NCBI GenBank assembly: GCA_049975365.1
Contig: JBNGDS010000032.1
Span: 1 to 34,897, forward strand
Length of the DNA stretch: 34,897 nt
DNA from: DSBG01 sp049975365
Lineage (GTDB): Bacteria > Desulfobacterota > Desulfomonilia > UBA1062
Direction of reading: 5' to 3'
Numbering within the stretch: position 1 is the stretch's first letter; the number at the start of each line of letters is the position of its first letter. Shown here piece after piece: positions 16,168-23,647 of the stretch. The notes below the pieces were generated by a model. That model was not told the DNA's origin and ran no database searches. It was given only the letters and a program-made list of their open reading frames with translations. The position numbers and the translations under genes were made by a program.

Positions 16168-16740
16168 ATGATGCTCGTATATGGCTTGGGGAATCCTGGA
16201 AGGCGGTATCGGAAAACCCGCCACAACATCGGCTTCATGGTCGTGGATTCCCTGGCTGAGGCGTGGAACATATCACTGAAGCAAACAGAGGCTGACATCA
16301 TCACAGGTAGAGGATTCGTCGGTAACGTGTCAATCATTCTGGCCAAACCCTGCACATACATGAACCGCAGCGGTCTGCCGTTGAGGAGGTTGGGTTCCAG
16401 TGCTGATCAGCTCCTCGTGATCCATGATGACATGGACATAGAACTTGGCAAGATCCGCGTCAAGGCGGGAGGGGGATCCGGCGGACACAAAGGGATCGAA
16501 TCCATTATTGAACAGATCGGGAGTGATGCCTTTCTTCGTATTCGATGCGGAATAGGCAGGCCAGCAAGTTGTTGCGACCCAAGTGAATATGTGCTAGGGC
16601 AATTCAGCAATGAAGAACAGGACCTGGTGGCATCTGAGATTGAAAAAGCAACCGATGCGGCATTCCTGTGTATCCGTGGAGAGTTCATCAAGGCAATGAA
16701 CGCCTACAACAGGCGGGAGAGAGATATCTCAACTACGTGA
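16168..16740 (+). CDS. pth: Peptidyl-tRNA hydrolase
   Basis: The 190-residue enzyme frees tRNA from peptidyl-tRNAs that drop off ribosomes. Conserved sites are present: 'GLGNPGRRYRKTRHNIGF' with the catalytic His, 'KPCTYMNRSG' with the substrate Asn, 'VIHDDMD', and 'GGGSGGHKGIESI'. The start MMLVYGLGNPG at 16168 (or ATG 16171) matches the family's usual N-terminus; an ATG ten codons earlier is unlikely given the promoter. It is followed after 17 bases by hppA. In many bacteria pth follows rplY, which is absent here. Confidence 0.96.
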   Translation: MMLVYGLGNPGRRYRKTRHNIGFMVVDSLAEAWNISLKQTEADIITGRGFVGNVSIILAKPCTYMNRSGLPLRRLGSSADQLLVIHDDMDIELGKIRVKAGGGSGGHKGIESIIEQIGSDAFLRIRCGIGRPASCCDPSEYVLGQFSNEEQDLVASEIEKATDAAFLCIRGEFIKAMNAYNRRERDISTT

Positions 16741-16757
16741 AGGGAGGTTACTTGTCT

Positions 16758-18758
16758 ATGGAACAGTGGGCACAATGGGCATGGGTATTCGGAATCGCAG
16801 GGCTGATCATAGCTCTGCTGATGTATGCGTCCCTGAAGAAAAAGGATGCAGGCAGCGAACAGATGCAGGAACTCGCAAGGATGATTCATGAGGGCGCGAT
16901 GGCTTTTCTTAAGAAAGAATACGTCTTCCTCGCGGTATTCGTGATTGTTGTTGCGATACTGCTTGCGTTGGGCATTAATCTGCAGAGCTCAATCGCATAT
17001 ATCTTCGGAGCAATCTGTTCGGTCCTGGCAGGATATATCGGGATGTCATCTGCCACAGCGGCCAACGTCCGTACCAGCCAGGCCGCAGCGACAAAAGGAA
17101 TGGAAGCCGCTCTGAATGTCTCCTATTTCGGCGGTGGTGCCGTTATGGGGATCTCGGTTGCCTCCCTTGGTCTGATCGGTGTGGGAATCTTCTTCATGAT
17201 CTGGCATTCCCCGGAGACCGCACAGTATCTCAACGGGTTTGGTATGGGGGCCTCATCGGTTGCGCTCTTTGCTCGTGTTGGTGGAGGAATTTACACCAAG
17301 AGCGCCGATGTCGGTGCTGACCTCGTGGGCAAGGTCGAAGCCGGAATACCTGAGGACGATCCGAGAAACCCCGGTGTCATCGCAGACAACGTGGGGGACA
17401 ATGTGGGGGATATTGCCGGCATGGGTGCGGACCTGTTCGAATCCTTCGTGAACTCGATCATCGCCTCTATTGCAATCGCATCCACGAGTTCGGTCGCCCT
17501 GTTCGCAGGCGTGACAGACGAGATGAGGTTCGCGTACATGTCCCTGCCGCTCCTGCTCGTCATGTTCGGCTTCCTGGCCTCCCTGGTAGGCGTGTGGTCC
17601 GTGAAGGTGCTCGCGAAACTCGGGCCCCAGAGAGCGCTTCGGTACTCGACGTTCATCGCAGGCATCCTGTTCATCATCTTCAGCTACATTATCGTGAGAA
17701 GCCTGGGGATCGAGACCGGTACCTTCTATTCAGTCCTCTTTGGCCTGCTTGCCGGCGTTCTCATCGGTTTGACCGCTGAATACTACTGCTCGGGCAAACC
17801 CATCAGGAAGATTGCCGAGGCATCCCAGACCGGCCCCGCGACCAACGTAATCACCGGCCTCGCAGTGGGTATGGAATCCACAGCACTGCCGATGTTCATC
17901 ATCGTCGTTGCCATCGGCATAGCCGCATACTTCTCCGGCCTGTTCGGGATCGCGCTTGCCGGTGTCGGCATGCTCGCAACGATCGGCGCCACCATGGCGG
18001 TGGATGCATACGGCCCGGTGGCTGACAATGCAGGTGGCATTACCGAAATGTCAGGTCTTGGCCCGGAAGTCAGGAAGATCACGGATACCCTCGATGCCCT
18101 TGGAAACACCACTGCGGCCATTGGAAAAGGGTTTGCTATCGGTTCTGCTGCCTTGACCGCCCTGGCGCTCTTTGCTGCCTACGGAAAGACTGCCGGTCTT
18201 GATACGATCAACATGGTGAATCCACGGACAGTCATGGGCCTGTTCATCGGCGGCATCGTGCCGTTTTTGGTGGCGGCGCTCACCATGACCTCTGTAGGCC
18301 GTGCTGCCTTCAAGATGGTTGAAGAGATCAGGCGCCAGTTCAAGGAGATCCCGGGCCTCATGGAAGGAACAGGAAAGCCTGATCCTGCACGGTGCGTGTC
18401 CATCGCTTCAGCTGCGGCCCTGAAAGAGATGATTCTTCCGGGTATGCTGGCGGTTCTCTCCCCGATCATCGTCGGGTTCGTGTTCGGGAAGGAAGCCCTG
18501 GGCGGCATGCTTGCAGGCGCTACGCTGACCGGTGCCATGCTGGCACTGTTCATGGCGAATGCAGGCGGTGCATGGGACAATGCCAAGAAGTTCATAGAAG
18601 AAGGCCACTTCGGCGGCAAACACAGTCAGCCACATGCCGCAGCAGTCATCGGTGACACAATCGGCGATCCGTTCAAGGATACATCGGGGCCGGCCATGAA
18701 CATCCTCATCAAGCTCATGAGTGTAATCTCGCTGGTTATTGCCCCGCTGCTTATCTAA
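16758..18758 (+). CDS. hppA: Membrane-bound ion-translocating pyrophosphatase, K+-dependent type
   Basis: The 666-residue integral membrane protein hydrolyses pyrophosphate to pump H+ and/or Na+. Many hydrophobic segments alternate with the conserved cytoplasmic loops. The substrate site is at residues 184-218 (DVGADLVGKVEAG, then 'DNVGDNVGDIAGMGADL'), and the C-terminal 'GDTIGDPFKDTSGPAMN' block is intact. The diagnostic 'GNTTAAIGKG' has Ala453 and Gly456 where K+-independent enzymes have Lys and Thr, so this one should need K+. H+ versus Na+ specificity was not decided. GGGAGG precedes ATG 16758 by ten bases; a TTG at 16752 is an alternative. It shares the pth promoter and ends in a strong terminator. 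Confidence 0.97.
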   Translation: MEQWAQWAWVFGIAGLIIALLMYASLKKKDAGSEQMQELARMIHEGAMAFLKKEYVFLAVFVIVVAILLALGINLQSSIAYIFGAICSVLAGYIGMSSATAANVRTSQAAATKGMEAALNVSYFGGGAVMGISVASLGLIGVGIFFMIWHSPETAQYLNGFGMGASSVALFARVGGGIYTKSADVGADLVGKVEAGIPEDDPRNPGVIADNVGDNVGDIAGMGADLFESFVNSIIASIAIASTSSVALFAGVTDEMRFAYMSLPLLLVMFGFLASLVGVWSVKVLAKLGPQRALRYSTFIAGILFIIFSYIIVRSLGIETGTFYSVLFGLLAGVLIGLTAEYYCSGKPIRKIAEASQTGPATNVITGLAVGMESTALPMFIIVVAIGIAAYFSGLFGIALAGVGMLATIGATMAVDAYGPVADNAGGITEMSGLGPEVRKITDTLDALGNTTAAIGKGFAIGSAALTALALFAAYGKTAGLDTINMVNPRTVMGLFIGGIVPFLVAALTMTSVGRAAFKMVEEIRRQFKEIPGLMEGTGKPDPARCVSIASAAALKEMILPGMLAVLSPIIVGFVFGKEALGGMLAGATLTGAMLALFMANAGGAWDNAKKFIEEGHFGGKHSQPHAAAVIGDTIGDPFKDTSGPAMNILIKLMSVISLVIAPLLI

Positions 18759-18770
18759 CCATCTGGAAAG

Positions 18771-18815
18771 AAAGCCGGGGAACAGGGTGGGTCCCTGTTC
18801 CCCGGCTTTTTCTGT
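18771..18815 (+). terminator. Strong intrinsic terminator after hppA
   Basis: A perfect 17-base-pair stem (18771-18787 with 18793-18809) and a five-base loop are followed by a T-rich run. It ends the pth-hppA transcript. It sits between convergent genes, and the A-rich flank on the other side means it may also stop the minus-strand radical SAM transcript. Confidence 0.92.
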
Positions 18816-18832
18816 TTTATCTCAGCTACACT

Positions 18833-20491
18833 CTAGAAGACAACGCCTGAGTGGTCTCTTCTGACTGGAACGGATTCCTCACTATCGGTTTTCGTGCGGG
18901 TCTTTTTCGGGGCTTCTATGATCTTGATCTGCACCTCAGGGTCAGCACCGTACTCATCGATGACGCTCTGGAGACTCTTCTTCATGCACTGAGCAAATTC
19001 CGGCAAGTTCTTTCGCCATGCTTCTATTCTGGAATCGAACATATCCCTGTTGAGGAGATACTCGATTCGATCGATCCCTTCCCCATATGAGCGCTTTCTC
19101 GAGTACATGTCGTCTATCTTGTGCCGGTAGCGCTGCTTCCACAGAGGATTGACATACTCTGCAGTCTGGCGGGCATACTGGTCGATATGCGCCATGACTT
19201 CAGGATTCTCGATAAGATTTTCAGCCCCGAGGTCCGTGGGGCGAGCATTGAACAATCTGCATGCATTTCTCCAGATTCCGGGATTGTCGATGATCATGCA
19301 GGGCCTGAGCAGGTTGTCCGTGTGGGGCTGGTTCATGCGGATGTAGGTAAAGAATGGTGACTGCAGGGCATCGAGGAGGTGACAGTTATTGATATTGTGT
19401 GTTGCGTAATGGGCAAAAATACACGGTTCGATATCACCTTTATTCGTGATGTGCAGGTACCGCCTGCCTCCTGCGATGCACCCATGAACTGATGGGGCAT
19501 CTGCCCAGAAATCCATGAGGTACAGGGGTTCCTGTTCCCGGTACTCCTTGATGAATTCTCCGAATGTGACCCGCTGCATGGGTGTGGGCATGAGGCTCAT
19601 GTCAGGGTTCGGTCCAACAGGCATGAAGAGGAAATTCCAGCCGAACACCACACCCTGATCCTCCCAGAATTTCAGAAAATCCCGTGACATGAAGGTCGTG
19701 TAGTTCACCGAGGTGAGCACCAGTGAGATGCCGTACATCAGGTTTCGTTCGCGCATTTTTTTCACTGATTCGAGAACCCGGTCATACACGCCTGCGCCCC
19801 TCATGTCGTCGGTCTCTTCCCGAGTACCATTGACGCTGAAGGCAACGACCACATTCTTGAGGTCGCGAATTTTTTCTGCGATCTCGTCGGTAATCAACGT
19901 TCCATTGGTAAACAGCTGGAAGAGACAATCCGAGTGTTTTGTCGCCATCTCGGAAATGGAATCGAACACGAGGAACGGCTCTCCCCCCAGGATTGTGTAA
20001 AAGTAGATGCCGAGTTCCTTGCCTTCGGATATGATCTTGTCGAAGACCTCGATGGGCATATCTTCATGCTTTTTGGGGTAGCTCGATGCGTAGCACCCTC
20101 TACAGTTCAGGTTGCACCTCATGGTGGGGCTCAGAAGTATGGTGTAGGGAGGGCAGAGACCGTATTTCTCTCCCATTGCCTTGGCCCGCTCCATCCACAT
20201 GAGTGAGCAATTCCCGAAAAAGTTCTTCACGAACGTCCTCACCTGTCCGGGGTTCCTGGACATGAGCGTGGTGAACCACTTCCGTGTCCCTGGATGGGTC
20301 GTCGCCCATTCCATGACCGCCTTGAACTGTCCTTGTCCGCCGCCAAACATCGAGTCGAGAGAGATCAGCCGCTTCATCATGCTATCGAAGTTTTTCTCGG
20401 GATCTTTCTGGAGGTATTTGGTAATGTAATCAGCTATGCCAACGACTGCCGCCTGCTTGGATTTGAATTTCAGTGTGTCAACGATATTCAT
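18833..20491 (-). CDS. Radical SAM protein with SPASM-like C-terminal cysteines
   Basis: The 552-residue protein has a helical N-terminal part of about 110 residues. The radical SAM core follows, with cluster motif CNLNCRGC (C126, C130, C133) and 'TILGGEPF', and a C-terminal part with further cysteines ('HGCIAGGRRYLHITNKGDIEPC', 'LRPCMIIDNP', 'NACRLF') resembling a SPASM/twitch auxiliary cluster site. Such enzymes modify peptides or enzymes, or mature cofactors, but no precursor peptide is seen next to it. The tail is lysine-rich and probably disordered. I start it at ATG 20491, ten bases after AAGGAG; a GTG three codons upstream overlaps that site. It appears to be transcribed alone. Function unknown. 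Confidence 0.85.
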   Translation of the reverse strand: MNIVDTLKFKSKQAAVVGIADYITKYLQKDPEKNFDSMMKRLISLDSMFGGGQGQFKAVMEWATTHPGTRKWFTTLMSRNPGQVRTFVKNFFGNCSLMWMERAKAMGEKYGLCPPYTILLSPTMRCNLNCRGCYASSYPKKHEDMPIEVFDKIISEGKELGIYFYTILGGEPFLVFDSISEMATKHSDCLFQLFTNGTLITDEIAEKIRDLKNVVVAFSVNGTREETDDMRGAGVYDRVLESVKKMRERNLMYGISLVLTSVNYTTFMSRDFLKFWEDQGVVFGWNFLFMPVGPNPDMSLMPTPMQRVTFGEFIKEYREQEPLYLMDFWADAPSVHGCIAGGRRYLHITNKGDIEPCIFAHYATHNINNCHLLDALQSPFFTYIRMNQPHTDNLLRPCMIIDNPGIWRNACRLFNARPTDLGAENLIENPEVMAHIDQYARQTAEYVNPLWKQRYRHKIDDMYSRKRSYGEGIDRIEYLLNRDMFDSRIEAWRKNLPEFAQCMKKSLQSVIDEYGADPEVQIKIIEAPKKTRTKTDSEESVPVRRDHSGVVF

Positions 20492-20512
20492 GGCCGGCAC
20501 TCCTTACACTGA

Positions 20513-20540
20513 ATGATAATACGGCTGTTTGGAAAATCAA
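20513..20540 (-). promoter_or_regulatory. Possible promoter for the SPASM-like radical SAM gene
   Basis: On the minus strand TTGATT (20540-20535) and TATCAT (20518-20513) are 16 bases apart, about 20 bases before the start codon, overlapping little with the ribosome site. A small palindrome GAGTA-TAT-TACTC at 20551-20563 lies just upstream of the -35 box and could be a regulator site. Confidence 0.4.
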
Positions 20541-20756
20541 CGGGAATAATGAGTATATTACTCTATACACCTTTTTTCCCAAACATTCAACTCTCTAACA
20601 TCCTTGATAATTATCACATGCCCGACAGGGTTTCATATACGACCGCATGATGAGAACGAATCATGCAAGTTGAGCAGAGACGAATACCGGTTCATCGAGA
20701 GGCTCCTGTTATAAAGCCTTCATCTGGTGAGACGATTGTGGTATAGCTTCTCAATC

Positions 20757-20978
20757 ATGCTGGAGAAGATCCCGTTCCTTCACAGACAGAGAATGTACAA
20801 CATTATCATCGAGGATGACATCAGCTTTGCAGCGTTACACCATATCATCGATTCCCTCATCGATCAGGGGGCTTTTCTCGGGGGAGAACCCTCTGCCGAA
20901 CTCTTTTCCGTCACGTTCGGGAAAACATGCTACACCATCGGTGTAGACGGCATTGACATCGTTGTCGCCGTCAGGTAG
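20757..20978 (+). CDS. Small hypothetical protein upstream of the NAD operon
   Basis: A 73-residue product (MLEKIPFLHRQ...), or 83 residues from GTG 20727. It has a mixed alternating pattern: 'NIIIEDDISFAALHHIIDSLIDQGAF' reads as strand-helix and 'AELFSVTFGKTCYTIGVDGIDIVVAVR' as paired strands. I do not recognise the family. Support for a real gene comes from the protein-like pattern and from its position: it ends 11 bases before the next gene, which overlaps nadC. No good ribosome site is visible before any candidate start, so the start is uncertain. Confidence 0.5.
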   Translation: MLEKIPFLHRQRMYNIIIEDDISFAALHHIIDSLIDQGAFLGGEPSAELFSVTFGKTCYTIGVDGIDIVVAVR

Positions 20979-20989
20979 CGGTCTGTTCC

Positions 20990-21799
20990 ATGGTCGGGGT
21001 GCACCTGTGTCAGCCTCATGAACACGCATCATGTGCAGCGTGCTGCGGCATCTATAACTATGTTGAGAACACGAGATCTTCCCTGGTGCAGCGTTTTCGC
21101 TACAGGACCAGGCTGTTTTCCATGGTGCGTCAGGGCAGGATATCGGTGCACGAATACAAGGACATCATACGGCACAGAGAAGACTCCAAGAGGATCTATT
21201 CGACCATTTACACCTGTGAGTTTGTAGGATTTCTGGATACACGTGAACACCGTGTCGGCTGCCTGCTTCATCCCATGGGCAACAGGGGGGAGGATCTGCG
21301 AGACAACAGTTTCTACGGCAGGGACCTCTGCGAGGGGCATTTCTGCCCGAGCTATCAGAAACTCGACAGGAACGAGGCTGAGATAGTGCTTGAGACGATC
21401 CACGACTGGTATCTCTATGGAATCGTCATCACCGACATAGACTTTATCAAGACATTTTTCAGAATCGTTCAGGACAGGCTCGGTGAGCACGTCAAGGCTG
21501 ATCGTGTCAGCTCTTCCGAGAGAACCGTGCACGCGGTGCAGACGTTTTTTTTGACGAAACTCGTGTGGCCGTTTCGAGACACCATGCGTCCACGATTCGG
21601 AAAGTACTATTTCATTGGCGAGGAATACGATATTGATGCCATAGATTATCAGGCTCTCGGTATGGAGACGTCCCCGTATGACAAGATTTTCCTGAGCCTG
21701 TCCTCATCGTTTCGCTCGAGGGAAGAGCTCACGAGGGCTGAAGCGTATGTGAGTGAGATCGTGGAGGAGTTTTGCGATGGATACGAAAGGCTTGGTTGA
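20990..21799 (+). CDS. Cys-rich hypothetical protein translationally coupled to nadC
   Basis: The 269-residue protein is not one I can name. It opens with a dense cysteine/histidine cluster, LCQPHEHASCAACCG (C7, H10, H12, C15, C18, C19), and has a second set in the middle (C76, C91, C114, C119, around 'GCLLHPMGNRG' and 'DLCEGHFCPS'). These could bind a metal or an iron-sulphur cluster. The remainder looks globular, with no signal peptide or membrane segment. It overlaps nadC by 23 bases, so the two are probably translated together. A role linked to quinolinate or NAD synthesis is suggested only by context. The start ATG lacks a strong ribosome site. Confidence 0.75.
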   Translation: MVGVHLCQPHEHASCAACCGIYNYVENTRSSLVQRFRYRTRLFSMVRQGRISVHEYKDIIRHREDSKRIYSTIYTCEFVGFLDTREHRVGCLLHPMGNRGEDLRDNSFYGRDLCEGHFCPSYQKLDRNEAEIVLETIHDWYLYGIVITDIDFIKTFFRIVQDRLGEHVKADRVSSSERTVHAVQTFFLTKLVWPFRDTMRPRFGKYYFIGEEYDIDAIDYQALGMETSPYDKIFLSLSSSFRSREELTRAEAYVSEIVEEFCDGYERLG

Positions 21800-22610
21800 A
21801 CGAGTCATTGATCTGGCACTCGAGGAGGACGGACATGACGCCACCTCGTGGGCTGTATTTTCCGGTCATGATGCCATGAACGGGGTTTTCACGGCCAAGG
21901 AACAGGGGTGTATTGCCGGTCTTGATATCGCTGCACAGGTGTTCAGCCGTGTGGATTCTTCCATCAGGTTCGAATTCCTGGTTGCAGATGGCGATTTCGT
22001 GAATTCCGGAACCGGGATCGGTCTTGTCAGGGGACCTACCCGTGGCATTCTCAAGGCAGAACGGGTTGCATTGAACTTTCTCCAGCGGATGTCCGGCATC
22101 GCCACACGGACAGCACAGTACGTCGAGGCTGTCAAAGGAACAAGGGCGATAATTCTGGATACCAGGAAGACGTCCCCGGGACTCCGCCTCCTTGACAAGA
22201 TGGCAGTTCGCATTGGGGGGGGGAGAAATCACCGGATGGGGCTGTGGGATATGGCACTCATCAAGGACAACCACATAGATGCCGCGGGATCCATTACCAG
22301 AGCAGTACAGAGGGTCCGCGAGGTGTACCCGCGCATCCCCATCGAAGTCGAAGCGAGGACTCTGGATGATGTCAGGAAGGTGCTCGAGCTCAATCCGGAT
22401 AGGATCATGCTCGATAATTTCACGCTCGCTGACATGAAGAGGGCCGTAACCCTAGTCGACTCCAGGGTTCCTCTCGAGGCATCCGGAGGCATCACCCTCG
22501 AGACGGTTCGCGATGTCGCCCTCACCGGTGTCGATTTCATCTCTGTGGGGGAGTTAACCCATTCGGTGAAAGCCCTTGATATCTCTCTCACCACACGGAA
22601 TGCATCATGA
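21777..22610 (+). CDS. nadC: Quinolinate phosphoribosyltransferase (decarboxylating)
   Basis: The 277-residue enzyme joins quinolinate to phosphoribosyl pyrophosphate to make nicotinate mononucleotide. Conserved blocks are clear: 'AERVALNFLQRMSGIAT', 'ILDTRKTSPGLRLLDKMAVRIGGG' in pieces (residues 127-150), 'NHRMGLWDMALIKDNHI', 'IEVEARTLDD', 'IMLDNF' and 'EASGGI'. GGAGGAG lies seven bases before the ATG at 21777, which fixes the start inside the end of the preceding gene. It overlaps nadA by four bases (ATGA). Confidence 0.97.
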   Translation: MDTKGLVERVIDLALEEDGHDATSWAVFSGHDAMNGVFTAKEQGCIAGLDIAAQVFSRVDSSIRFEFLVADGDFVNSGTGIGLVRGPTRGILKAERVALNFLQRMSGIATRTAQYVEAVKGTRAIILDTRKTSPGLRLLDKMAVRIGGGRNHRMGLWDMALIKDNHIDAAGSITRAVQRVREVYPRIPIEVEARTLDDVRKVLELNPDRIMLDNFTLADMKRAVTLVDSRVPLEASGGITLETVRDVALTGVDFISVGELTHSVKALDISLTTRNAS

Positions 22611-23647
22611 CACGCGATGAGGCACAGGATCTCATTGTCCAGAGGAAACAGGATCTCGGAGAGAAGCTCATCATCCTGGGACACCACTACCAGACAGACG
22701 ACATCATCAGCTTTTCCGATTTCGTGGGTGATTCCCTTGAGTTGGCCAGAAAGGCGGCCCAGGTGAAAGAGGCGGAGATCATCGTTTTCTGCGGTGTGTA
22801 CTTCATGGCTGAGACAGCCTCTATCGTGGCTCCTGACAAGGATGTCTACATCCCTGAAAAACGTGCAGGGTGCCCATTGGCGGATATGGCCGATGTTGAA
22901 CGGGTCGAAGAGGCCTGGTCAGCGATCTCACGGATTTCGGACTCGATAGTGCCTGTAACGTACGTGAATTCCTCAGCGGAGATAAAGGCCTTTTGTGGAA
23001 AACATTCCGGCACTGTGTGCACGTCCGGAAACGCAGCACGGATTTTCGAATGGGCCTTTTCCCGTGCCAGGACCATCTTCTTCATGCCGGACAAGAACCT
23101 GGGCATGAACACGGCACGGGAACTTGAAATTTCCCCCAGCAAAGTCGTTCTCTGGGATCCGGATGCTCGTCATGGGGGTCTCAGTGATGGAGCAATCAGG
23201 AATGCACGTGTGATCCTTTGGAAAGGGTGGTGTCCAGTTCACTGGCCGGAGTTCTCCGTCTCCGATGTGAGGAAGATGCGGGCAGAACACCCGGGGATCA
23301 AGATTATTGTTCACCCGGAATCCGATCCAGAAACAGTCGATATGAGCGACAGGTCAGGATCCACAGCCCAGATTCTCAGCTATATCCGCTCCCTTCAGCC
23401 CGGTGAGAAGGTCGCCGTAGGAACAGAGTGCCACATGGTGGAACGGGCAGCCAAAGACTATCAGTCTGTTCTTGATATCATGGCGCTGAAACAGATATAC
23501 TGCGACGATATGGGGAAGATCACGCTCGAGAAGCTCGCCGATACCCTGATGAACCTGGATACGGATGAACACAGGGTCAGGGTTTCTGAACCGATAGCCT
23601 CGAATGCGAGAAAAGCTCTTGAGATCATGTTGAAGGTATCTGAATGA
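22607..23647 (+). CDS. nadA: Quinolinate synthase A
   Basis: The 346-residue iron-sulphur enzyme condenses iminoaspartate with dihydroxyacetone phosphate to quinolinate. The three cluster cysteines can be placed at C89 ('KRAGCPLADM'), C209 ('WKGWCPVHWPEF') and C299 ('IYCDDMGKITLEKL'). Other blocks are 'GHHYQTDDI', 'CGVYFMAETA', 'VTYVNSSAEIKA', 'PDKNLG' and 'HPESD'. The stretch between the first two cluster cysteines is longer than in short archaeal or Thermotoga forms, with a 'VVLWDPDARHGG' segment, which fits a long-form NadA. It is oxygen-sensitive in known cases, in line with an anaerobe. Starts in the nadC stop and overlaps nadB by four bases. Confidence 0.96.
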   Translation: MTRDEAQDLIVQRKQDLGEKLIILGHHYQTDDIISFSDFVGDSLELARKAAQVKEAEIIVFCGVYFMAETASIVAPDKDVYIPEKRAGCPLADMADVERVEEAWSAISRISDSIVPVTYVNSSAEIKAFCGKHSGTVCTSGNAARIFEWAFSRARTIFFMPDKNLGMNTARELEISPSKVVLWDPDARHGGLSDGAIRNARVILWKGWCPVHWPEFSVSDVRKMRAEHPGIKIIVHPESDPETVDMSDRSGSTAQILSYIRSLQPGEKVAVGTECHMVERAAKDYQSVLDIMALKQIYCDDMGKITLEKLADTLMNLDTDEHRVRVSEPIASNARKALEIMLKVSE

